The notes under the pieces are model-generated. The model was given only the letters and a program-made list of their open reading frames with translations, did no database searches and was not told the origin of the DNA. A stretch of 51,237 bases of DNA. Origin: Phycisphaerae bacterium (GTDB lineage: Bacteria > Planctomycetota > Phycisphaerae > UBA1845). Both the position numbers and the translations under genes were made by a program. How positions within the stretch are numbered: position 1 is the stretch's first letter; each line of letters begins with the position of its first letter. This document shows positions 18,742 to 25,700 of this stretch, in pieces. The stretch is taken from assembly GCA_029260035.1 (NCBI GenBank), contig JAJDEA010000054.1, positions 1 through 51,237 on the forward strand, given 5' to 3'.

Positions 18742-19205
18742 AGAACCTGCTCTCGTATCACATCACAAACCTGGGATGAGCCGTCCCCAGAATAACGGCC
18801 CATCGCGCAATTTTTGCGCGTCCGCATGGAACATTGGGCACTTTCCTGTGGCCAATAGAATGCTTCCTAGCCGAATATTGTCTTAGCTATCGCTGCTTCG
18901 ATTCTGACACTGTGGATTCCATGGCTGTTTTCAGCTTGGAAGCTCGCTGGCCTCGGCGCCGGCCCTAGTGTTGTGTCATGGATGATTTAATGGGTCCGGT
19001 AGAGTCGGATCGTGTGCCACTGCTCTTGAGCAGTGCGATTCGCGGTTCCGAGCGATTGGAGATCACTGCTCAATAGCAGTGGCACACGACAGGATGTTGC
19101 TCGTTCCCGCAGATCACAGCTAGTGGCCTGGCGATGAACTTGCAGGGCCGTACGCAAGGCGAAACGGATAGACATGATCGATTCTTGACGCTCAAGGGGG
19201 ACGCA
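18742..19205. other. Gene-free stretch with tandem hairpins after cheV
   Basis: No supported gene. About 35 bp after cheV are two adjacent hairpins. In one, GCCGT (18780-18784) pairs with ACGGC (18795-18799), flanked by ATG/CAT. In the other, CGCGCAA (18804-18810) pairs with TTGCGCG (18814-18820). Neither is followed by a T run, so they may be terminators of an unusual kind or REP-like. The compound inverted repeat at 19010-19089 is listed separately. Confidence 0.4.
19010..19089. repeat. Compound inverted-repeat element
   Basis: The outer arms TCGTGTGCCACTGCT (19010-19024) and AGCAGTGGCACACGA (19075-19089) are perfect 15-bp inverted copies. Each end also folds alone: CACTGCTC-TT-GAGCAGTG at 19019-19036 and CACTGCT-CAAT-AGCAGTG at 19064-19080. 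So the 80-bp unit can switch between one long cruciform and two short hairpins. There are no flanking target duplications and no ORF. It resembles the short GTGCCACTG-type palindromic repeats I associate with planctomycete genomes, but only one copy is in this window. Confidence 0.75.
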
Positions 19206-19610
19206 ATGCGCAATGCCAAGCTTATTTGTCCAATGATTGCTCTGGGGATAGCGGCTGGTTGCTCGACAGGTCGACCCAGTGGTATCACGCAGGGCAACGC
19301 AAAGCGATTTTTGCATCCCGGCGCAACAACTCAAGACGAAGTGCTGGACGTTTTCGGACCTCCCAATATCACGACTATCCGCGACCGCAACGAGGTGTGG
19401 GTGTACGACAAAGTTTCCAGCAAACAGAATTGGGGGTTATTCGGGATTGGTGGTGCGGGTGGCGCAGCTGGGGGTTCGAGCGGCGGTGGCGCATATCTCG
19501 GGGCTGGTTTTGGTTCGTCCAGCCGATCGGAGACAACAGTCATGCTGAAGGTCTATTTCGATGAACGCGATGTGGTATCCGATTACCGGTTCCATCAAAC
19601 CAAGTTTTAA
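19206..19610 (+). CDS. BamE/SmpA-like lipoprotein with glycine-rich insert
   Basis: 134 residues from the ATG at 19206, which has an AGGGGG ribosome site just upstream. A longer in-frame start at 19134 is not needed. The lipoprotein signal ends in LGIAAGC. The mature part reads PGATTQDEVLDVFGPPN and RDRNEVWVYDK, the pattern of the SmpA/OmlA (BamE) fold in which a short helix packs against strands. A Gly/Ala/Ser-rich loop (about residues 80-108) follows, then the final strands MLKVYFDERDVVSDYRF. True BamE belongs to the outer-membrane beta-barrel assembly machine; many lipoproteins share the fold, so the role is uncertain. Confidence 0.7.
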   Translation: MRNAKLICPMIALGIAAGCSTGRPSGITQGNAKRFLHPGATTQDEVLDVFGPPNITTIRDRNEVWVYDKVSSKQNWGLFGIGGAGGAAGGSSGGGAYLGAGFGSSSRSETTVMLKVYFDERDVVSDYRFHQTKF

Positions 19611-19695
19611 TTCCTTTGCATCGGGATCAATAATCTTGAACACTGAATGTAATCAACAACAGATATGGCTTGCGGGAGCGATTTGCAGGATCAAG

Positions 19696-20208
19696 ATGCA
19701 GATACAATCGCGTGTTCGAGCGTTTGCGATTCTCGTCGTTGGACTTGCTTTGCTGACTTCCCTTGGCACTGGTTGTACGCATCGCTTGACGCAGTCTGAG
19801 ATACGCTTTTTGGAAACGCGCGAATTGGATGCCTCGTACGAAGAAGTGTACGGTGCGGCAATGAATGCGATTTTCAGCATGGGTATGACCATCAATCACT
19901 CCGACAAGGCATCGGGAGTGATTTCGGGACAATCCGGAGATCACGCACTTCGAGCGAGCCAGCGATCGAAAAAGAAATTTCTGGTCAAGAAAGTAACGCT
20001 CTTGATAACACCGCGCAACCGAAAGAACACGCTCGTTAGAATGAAAGTGCTGATTAACGAGCAACAGCAGTTGGACCGGAAGCTGATGACGGAAATCTGG
20101 CAGCGCATCGAGCGTGAGGCCGTGCTCAGTGCCCCCGCTAACCAAAGATACTCCAGAGCAAAAGCGCAACCTTCGGGGCCTCGCCGTCGCTCGACAAACC
20201 ATCGCTGA
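19696..20208 (+). CDS. Putative lipoprotein, unknown function
   Basis: 170 residues from the ATG at 19696, with AGGA 5 nt upstream. The signal is basic MQIQSRVR, a hydrophobic core, then LGTGC as lipobox. The mature part has a helix-rich start (ETRELDASYEEVYGAAMNAIFS) followed by strands, and a very basic tail (RAKAQPSGPRRRSTNHR). The order SYEEVYGAAMNAI, SMGMTI, SGVISGQ resembles small lipoproteins of the type where a helix packs on a three-stranded sheet. No named family was recognised. It follows the BamE-like gene by 86 bp and precedes the PQQ-type gene by 30 bp, so the three may be one transcript. Confidence 0.65.
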   Translation: MQIQSRVRAFAILVVGLALLTSLGTGCTHRLTQSEIRFLETRELDASYEEVYGAAMNAIFSMGMTINHSDKASGVISGQSGDHALRASQRSKKKFLVKKVTLLITPRNRKNTLVRMKVLINEQQQLDRKLMTEIWQRIEREAVLSAPANQRYSRAKAQPSGPRRRSTNHR

Positions 20209-20238
20209 TTATTCTTCAACATCAAAGGAGTGCGTACG

Positions 20239-21750
20239 ATGCATTACCATCGTTGGCGCGTAGGATTTCCTGTCGGTTCTTCCATTCAATGCATAGCCAT
20301 AGCATTGACTCTATTTGGAGTCTGCAATTCTTCGTTCGCGCAGCATGGCGACATCGAAAAGGGCAACACAAAACTACAAGAAAACGCTTCCTTAAGTCCA
20401 CATGCTAATATGACGGCTCGTCTGCTTTTTAAGGCTAAGCCATTAGCTCACGACTCGGTGACGTCGTCTTGGCCCACGCTACTCGGGCCAGCTCTTGATG
20501 GAACAACCTCCGAAACGAAACTCTTGAAGCGTTGGCCCCAAGACGGGCCGAAACTTGTCTGGGAGATGGAAACGGGGACCGGTTATGCGCCGCCTGCAGT
20601 GTCAGGTGATAGGCTCGTTTACTTCCATCGTGTGGATGACCAAGACGTCGTGGAGTGCCTACAATCCGAAACCGGCAAAAGGCACTGGCGCTACACTTAT
20701 CTGAGCGCTTATGTGGACCGTTACGGCTTCAACAATGGGCCACGTTGCGGCCCTGTAATTGACGGCAATCTGGTCTATGTTTATGGCGCAACAGGCGCGT
20801 TACACTGCCTGGAGCTTGCCACTGGAAATCTCCTATGGAAACACGATATCGCGGCCAAGTACAGTGTACCGCAAGGTCAATTTGGATTTGGCTCCGCGCC
20901 GCTCGTGCAGGGTGATTTGCTGATCGTTCAAGTCGGCGCGCCAGACGGGCCTAGTGTCGTCGCGTTCGACAAGAGAAGTGGAAGCGTGCGCTGGAAAACA
21001 GATGATGAGTGGGGTGCAAGTTATGCGACCCCCATTCCCATGACGGTACAAGGGGAGCAGCGCGTGCTCGTGTTTGCGGGAGGAGACAGCCGTCCACCGA
21101 CGGGCGGATTGCTCTCCGTTGATCCTGCAAACGGGCATGTCGATTTTCGATTCCCCTTTCGCAGCAAGCGATATGAATCTGTAAATGCTTCGTCGCCGGT
21201 GGTCGTCAAAAACCATGTGTTCCTGTCAACATCGTATCGAACGGGTGGGGTCATGTTGGATATGACGAAGAATAATCCGAGCGACAATCCGGTTGTATGG
21301 CGTACCAACGACCTCGGGTGCCACTTTATGACACCGATCCATCGAGAAGGCTACCTCTATGGTGTTGACGGCTCGAGCAAGAGGAATTCGGCGATCGTTT
21401 GCCTGGATTGGAAGACCGGCAAACTGCTTTGGAGAAAACAGCCGGAATGGAACGAAACGGTGATGTCCAACGGCGAGAAGAAAAAAGTGAGTTATTCGAT
21501 CGGAGATGGTTCGCTGATTTGGGCTGATGGTTATTTCCTGTGCTTAAGCGATAAGGGACACTTACTGTGGCTCGACCTTTCGCCGGATGGGTACAAAGAG
21601 ATAGCGCGAACTTGGCTCTTCTCTGCCAATGAGACTTTTACGCCACCAGTGGTGAGTCGAGGCCTACTCTATGTCACACAGAATGAGCCTGACTTACTCA
21701 ACAAATCTTCTGCACGCTTATTGTGTTATGACTTAAGAGATTCTTCGTAG
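20239..21750 (+). CDS. Exported PQQ-type beta-propeller protein
   Basis: 503 residues from the ATG at 20239; AAAGGAG (20224-20230) lies 8 nt upstream, favouring this over the GTG at 20230. The signal peptide runs to about NSSFAQ. The rest is a series of beta-propeller blades with the PQQ-like signature of a Gly-Trp/Leu-Trp repeat: VECLQSETGKRHWRYTY, ALHCLELATGNLLWKHDI, VVAFDKRSGSVRWK and IVCLDWKTGKLLWRK. This family (PQQ-like domain 2) is abundant in planctomycetes. Residues that bind PQQ in true dehydrogenases were not identified, so it is more likely a scaffold or binding protein than an enzyme. Confidence 0.85.
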   Translation: MHYHRWRVGFPVGSSIQCIAIALTLFGVCNSSFAQHGDIEKGNTKLQENASLSPHANMTARLLFKAKPLAHDSVTSSWPTLLGPALDGTTSETKLLKRWPQDGPKLVWEMETGTGYAPPAVSGDRLVYFHRVDDQDVVECLQSETGKRHWRYTYLSAYVDRYGFNNGPRCGPVIDGNLVYVYGATGALHCLELATGNLLWKHDIAAKYSVPQGQFGFGSAPLVQGDLLIVQVGAPDGPSVVAFDKRSGSVRWKTDDEWGASYATPIPMTVQGEQRVLVFAGGDSRPPTGGLLSVDPANGHVDFRFPFRSKRYESVNASSPVVVKNHVFLSTSYRTGGVMLDMTKNNPSDNPVVWRTNDLGCHFMTPIHREGYLYGVDGSSKRNSAIVCLDWKTGKLLWRKQPEWNETVMSNGEKKKVSYSIGDGSLIWADGYFLCLSDKGHLLWLDLSPDGYKEIARTWLFSANETFTPPVVSRGLLYVTQNEPDLLNKSSARLLCYDLRDSS

Positions 21751-21786
21751 CAAGGTGGGCACGAGAGGCTGACCGAATCCACTGCG

Positions 21787-23223
21787 TCAGTATGCTCGCA
21801 CAACTTTTAGGGAGTCGTCCTCCGCGAGGTCGATGATGTGCCCCGTTGGATGACCATCAGAGGTGATTTCTTCGAGAAGGGGGCGGGCAGCGAGACCGGG
21901 ATTTGCTCGCAGCACGCGTGCATCACACCCATTACTGAGTCCGACACGGCTGCCCACCGGGAACAGAGCGACGGTATCCAGGAAGACACGAACGAGTTCG
22001 ACGTCAAACTTCCCGTTGGTTGTGTCCATGAGAATTTTCTTGGCAGCTTCATAGGGCGTGTGGGCGGGTCGATAGGGACGCGGTCTTGTCATGGCTGAGT
22101 AGATATCTGCGAGCGAGACGATCTTGGCGAATTCATGCACCTGCCTCTGACGTCGCTTGCGAGGATAACCTGTTCCGTCAATTCGCTCATGTGCCTGGTA
22201 GGCGATAAACTTAACGGCGTGCGGAAGTCCCCGAAGGCTCTCCAGCATTTCCAGCGTGTAGAGGGGGTGTCGCTGAATCTCGCGCCACTCGGCGTCACTT
22301 AGCTCTTCATTTGCCGACCGAATTGAAATCGGCACTTTGAGCATGCCAACATCCTGCAACATTCCGCCCAAGCCAATGACTGTGATCGATTCGCGATCGA
22401 GTCCAAGCTGTGATGCGACAGCCATGCTGACAAGCGAAACATTTACGCAGTGGTCGTATAGATACTCATCGTTTGATTCCTGAAGCGCTACGATCGTGGG
22501 GAGCAGGTCGAAATCCTGAGCCGCCATATCGACGAATTGCGTAATCGTGTTGCGCAGTGCGGTCGCGGATACTGCTTTTCCTATTTGCAGTACATCGCAG
22601 AGATCAGCTACCGCACCGCTCGTGGCGGCATGCCTTTCGACACCTCGGCGCGCTTGGCCTTTAAGGTCTTCGATGGACAGGTGAGGCCTTCGCCAGCCTC
22701 GAACGGGGTGGTAAGCGACTTCACGTTGTAACTCGCTCGCCAGTTGTTCGTCGAGTTCCTCGCTTTGAGGCGTATGGTAATTCTCGGGAACGACAACTTC
22801 GATTATGGGCCTGGGCAAAGCGGTGCGTTCGGGTGTCGCAATCGTGACGTCTTCGGATGAAGCATCGACCTCTATAGGTTGTTGACCAGGCGGACAAAGT
22901 TGAACGCGCGTTATCCCGCGGTTCTGAAGGAGCATCAGGAACCGGCGCGTAATTAACGAGCCAGCTGCCAATAGGAGGATACCAGCCTCGTCGTAAATGT
23001 CGTCATCGAGGCTCATCCCGGTACGCAAGGAATCGACAACTTGAAGCCTGAGTTCGTCGATGGACAAAGAGCGCCCCGAAAGCGGCTCGCTAGAGGCGTT
23101 ATTGTGTAAACCTGGTTGTGGCCTGGAATCCCGATCTAAAGCCTGCGCGCTTGTGGAACTCCCACCAAGTTCCATATCGAGCATTGATTCCCAGGATTCT
23201 CGTGAACTCATGGTTTCAGCCAT
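21787..23223 (-). CDS. HD-GYP domain protein with altered metal-binding motif
   Basis: A 478-residue cytosolic protein. The N-terminal half (about 1-200) includes a region resembling the small domain that precedes HD-GYP in many proteins (LLLAAGSLITRRFLMLLQNRGI). The HD-GYP fold spans about 235-420. H258 (YDHCVNVS), H319 (QRHPLYT), the GYP signature (HERIDGTGYP, 345-354) and D373 (SLADIYSAMT) are present. The defining HD pair is Gln290-Asp291 (MLQDVGMLKVP), the Lys usually following it is missing, and the first His of the HHE triad is Ala344. HD-GYP proteins hydrolyse cyclic di-GMP, so this one may be inactive or bind ligand only. It is convergent with the propeller gene. Confidence 0.85.
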   Translation of the reverse strand: MAETMSSRESWESMLDMELGGSSTSAQALDRDSRPQPGLHNNASSEPLSGRSLSIDELRLQVVDSLRTGMSLDDDIYDEAGILLLAAGSLITRRFLMLLQNRGITRVQLCPPGQQPIEVDASSEDVTIATPERTALPRPIIEVVVPENYHTPQSEELDEQLASELQREVAYHPVRGWRRPHLSIEDLKGQARRGVERHAATSGAVADLCDVLQIGKAVSATALRNTITQFVDMAAQDFDLLPTIVALQESNDEYLYDHCVNVSLVSMAVASQLGLDRESITVIGLGGMLQDVGMLKVPISIRSANEELSDAEWREIQRHPLYTLEMLESLRGLPHAVKFIAYQAHERIDGTGYPRKRRQRQVHEFAKIVSLADIYSAMTRPRPYRPAHTPYEAAKKILMDTTNGKFDVELVRVFLDTVALFPVGSRVGLSNGCDARVLRANPGLAARPLLEEITSDGHPTGHIIDLAEDDSLKVVRAY

Positions 23224-23630
23224 CTTTATTGGCCGGTGATGCGATTACATGGCCCTCTGGTTTCCGCACGTTCCCCATCGTCATGCTGACGGGACATCCC
23301 CCAATGCGAGGCGAGTGCGTGGTAACTGCCAGCCACATCCCTCGTGGACATTGAGCGCAATGCCACTAAGGGCGCGCACGATCAGACCTTAATGTAGGGA
23401 TCGACCTATCTGATAGCCTACTTAATAGAGAGTCGCTTCGCAGAGCGTGCGTTTCTATGTGGACTTTGGGAAGCAATTCACGTAATCGAAAAATGCCGAT
23501 AACTCGGCACTTCAACGACCTATAACTGCCCACCGATTGCGGCAGACGTAGAGCGACCATTTGCGCAAGGAATACGCCAATTGCATTCACCGAGCCGCTT
23601 AAAGAAGTCAAGAAACGTGAAATGATTCGT
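23224..23630. other. Gene-free stretch between the HD-GYP gene and the transporter
   Basis: No supported gene. It contains a GC-rich block TCGCTTCGCAGAGCG near 23432-23446 and the 11-mer GCGTTTCTATG at 23449-23459, which also occurs in the repeat copy at 41.8 kb. The arrangement differs, so it was not counted as a further repeat copy. Nothing else stands out. Confidence 0.4.
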
Positions 23631-25133
23631 TTACCCAACGAATATCCACGTTATTACGAGGAATAACGGAGCAAGGATGGCCACACTGTATACCATGAAG
23701 CCAAAGAAGCTGGGCATTCGCACGCCGGACTGCTCTGCGATGCTCTTGACCATGAAGTTCGGCCCGTTGCCAATATAGCTCATGGCTCCCATGAACACGG
23801 CCCCCAAAGCGATACCTCTAAGAAGATTCGTGTAGATATGCCCACCGCCCGCCAGTGTAAGCGTTGAGGCGGCATCGGCGCCTGCGGGTGTCATCGTTTT
23901 GGCTGTTTCGAAGAAGACTACATATGTCGGAGCGTTATCAAGAAATGCCGACAGAGTGCCTGTCGCCCAGAAGAAGCGGAAGGGCGAGCTGAGATAAGGC
24001 TTTAGCGACTCCCCGCTGGCGTTGAGAATTTCAATCGGGGCCTGCATGCAGATAAAGATTCCGATAAATAGCGCCGCCACTTCCAGGATAGCATGATAAT
24101 CGAACTTGTTGTCCTCTCGTGCTTGGCTGTTTGTGCATTTCAAGGATAGGAAAACAAAGCCCAGCATCAACAATTCTCGCATGAACGGAAATGCTTTGAA
24201 ACCTAAGCCCAGAAATTCTTCGCCTGGTTTGATAAGTGCCACACACAATACGACACCGGCAAGCCATAGAAGGTTGAGGCTTCCAGCCAAGTGGAGCTTA
24301 ATGCGTTGTGTTTCGTCGAGAATCAGGTCTCGCAGTGTTTCTTTGCGATAAGCCAACGTATCCCAAACGAAATAAATGCCGAGCAAAACGACACACGTCA
24401 CGATCCAGGGAAGCCACAAACCGACGGTCCAAAGGAATGGAACGCCTTTGAGATAGCCTAGGAAGAGCGGCGGGTCACCGATTGGAAGCAAGCACCCGCC
24501 GATATTGCTAACGAGGAAAATAAAGAATATGACAGTGTGTGTCACGCGTTTTCGCTCACTGTTGGTCTGCAAGAGCGGGCGAATGAGCAACATGCTTGCA
24601 CCGGTCGTTCCGACGAAGCTGGCGATGAGAGCACCAATGGCGAGAAAAGCCGTGTTGGTACTGGGATGAGCGGCCAGGTCGCCTTTCAGGCAGATTCCGC
24701 CGCTGATTACATACAGTGCAAAGAGTAGGACAATAAACGGTATATATTCGGCGAGTACCGCATGTTCAAGTACGGAAACGACCTTCGCGCTGCCATACCC
24801 AACGAGGTAATAGACGAGCACGATTGCAGCAAACCCCATGGCGACCATTAAGCGGTTCTGATTGCTTTCCCACCAGTGCTCCGTTCGTGAAATGAGCGGA
24901 AGGACCGCGATGCATATCAGAAGCCCTGCAAATGGCAAGACGGACCAGATGCTCGGGGCATGGGCATGCGCGCCATGGCCATGCTCACCATGTCCACCAC
25001 CATGACCGGTCATAGAGTTGTACATTAGAAAGCCGACTGCAATGACGGCCAAGACGATGGCGCTTTTTTGCAGCCCGGACAACTTCGTCGGCTGGTGATT
25101 GTGCGTAGCTGGTATTTCCAAACTGATATCCAC
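23631..25133 (-). CDS. NhaD/CitMHS-type ion transporter with His-rich loop
   Basis: A 500-residue polytopic membrane protein with about 12-13 hydrophobic segments. After TM1 there is a loop of mostly His and Gly (GHGGGHGEHGHGAHAHA, about residues 44-60), a likely metal-binding stretch. The following SVLPFAGLLICIAVLPL, NIGGCLLPIGDPPLFLGYLKG, SAFLDNAPTYVVFFE and YIGNGPNFMVKSIAE are characteristic of the ion transporter superfamily (NhaD, ArsB and CitMHS-like), where paired Asn-Gly-Pro hairpins line the transport site. Substrate is unclear: sodium/proton exchange is the commonest annotation, and a citrate-type anion is possible. The His-rich loop suggests sensing or handling of Zn or Ni. Confidence 0.85.
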   Translation of the reverse strand: MDISLEIPATHNHQPTKLSGLQKSAIVLAVIAVGFLMYNSMTGHGGGHGEHGHGAHAHAPSIWSVLPFAGLLICIAVLPLISRTEHWWESNQNRLMVAMGFAAIVLVYYLVGYGSAKVVSVLEHAVLAEYIPFIVLLFALYVISGGICLKGDLAAHPSTNTAFLAIGALIASFVGTTGASMLLIRPLLQTNSERKRVTHTVIFFIFLVSNIGGCLLPIGDPPLFLGYLKGVPFLWTVGLWLPWIVTCVVLLGIYFVWDTLAYRKETLRDLILDETQRIKLHLAGSLNLLWLAGVVLCVALIKPGEEFLGLGFKAFPFMRELLMLGFVFLSLKCTNSQAREDNKFDYHAILEVAALFIGIFICMQAPIEILNASGESLKPYLSSPFRFFWATGTLSAFLDNAPTYVVFFETAKTMTPAGADAASTLTLAGGGHIYTNLLRGIALGAVFMGAMSYIGNGPNFMVKSIAEQSGVRMPSFFGFMVYSVAILAPLFLVITWIFVG

Positions 25134-25559
25134 TTGATTCGACTCCTTCTCGTTAAGTTACGCTTCGAGGAGTCATTGGCTGAGCTGCCCTGCAGGCACC
25201 GGTGCCCTTCGAGCACACGACGACTAACGCGAGCAGCGTTTCAACATGACAATCGTTCGGGCCATCGAAACCAAACGGCTTGGCCGATCTCCTTGAATCG
25301 TTCTCTTCTTATCGACCGACCCGGTGCAACAAATTCTTATTTTTGATAGCACTTTCCCGGTTCGTCCCAGTGTCAAGCGCGGGGTAGTATGTCCGAAAAC
25401 CAAGTCGAGTTCCAGCCCCGGAATTGTCGGGCTTGATGACCTGATTCATTCGTGAATCCGAACGATTCACGAATCCGGCAAACCTGGCTCTGTGCGACCG
25501 GCGATGGCATACGCCCACAAGTCCGAAAACTCAAGGTCCGTCGAGCCTAAGGTGCGCTA
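25134..25559. other. Gene-free stretch upstream of the transporter
   Basis: No supported gene. It lies between the transporter start and the small Cys-rich ORF. The palindrome at 25448-25474 is listed separately. No convincing paired -35/-10 was found. Confidence 0.4.
25448..25474. repeat. Perfect 11-bp inverted repeat
   Basis: ATTCGTGAATC (25448-25458) and GATTCACGAAT (25464-25474) are perfect inverted copies with a 5-bp spacer. No T run follows on either strand, so an operator or a small hairpin is more likely than an intrinsic terminator. It sits upstream of both divergent transcription units: about 315 bp from the transporter and about 85 bp from the small ORF. Confidence 0.7.
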
Positions 25560-25700
25560 ATGGAAGAGCGTACTTACGGTGGGCGCTGTGTCGATGATCG
25601 AATTTGTGAGACGCAACCACTGTCCAAGTTACGGACCTGTGCCAATTGCGGAATGGGATTCGTTGGCTCTATTCGAGACTGCGTGCTAAACTCGATCTGA
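25560..25700 (+). CDS. Candidate 46-residue Cys-rich protein coupled to the sulfatase-TPR gene
   Basis: A short frame from the ATG at 25560 to the TGA at 25698. AAGGTG lies 5 nt upstream of the ATG. It has five Cys residues, including the pair RTCANCGMGF in the second half, a pattern like a small zinc ribbon. Its stop overlaps the next gene's start as TGATG, with the ATG at 25700, which is a typical coupling arrangement. Real expression is uncertain: the peptide is short and no family was recognised. It could instead be a leader of the following gene. Confidence 0.4.
   Translation: MEERTYGGRCVDDRICETQPLSKLRTCANCGMGFVGSIRDCVLNSI

Noticed and set aside
23420..23460. Possible fourth copy of the dispersed repeat: TAATAGAG (23423-23430) and GCGTTTCTATG (23449-23459) also occur in the copy at 41.8 kb.
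   Set aside because: The two blocks are in swapped order and the rest does not align; likely chance or a very degenerate relic.
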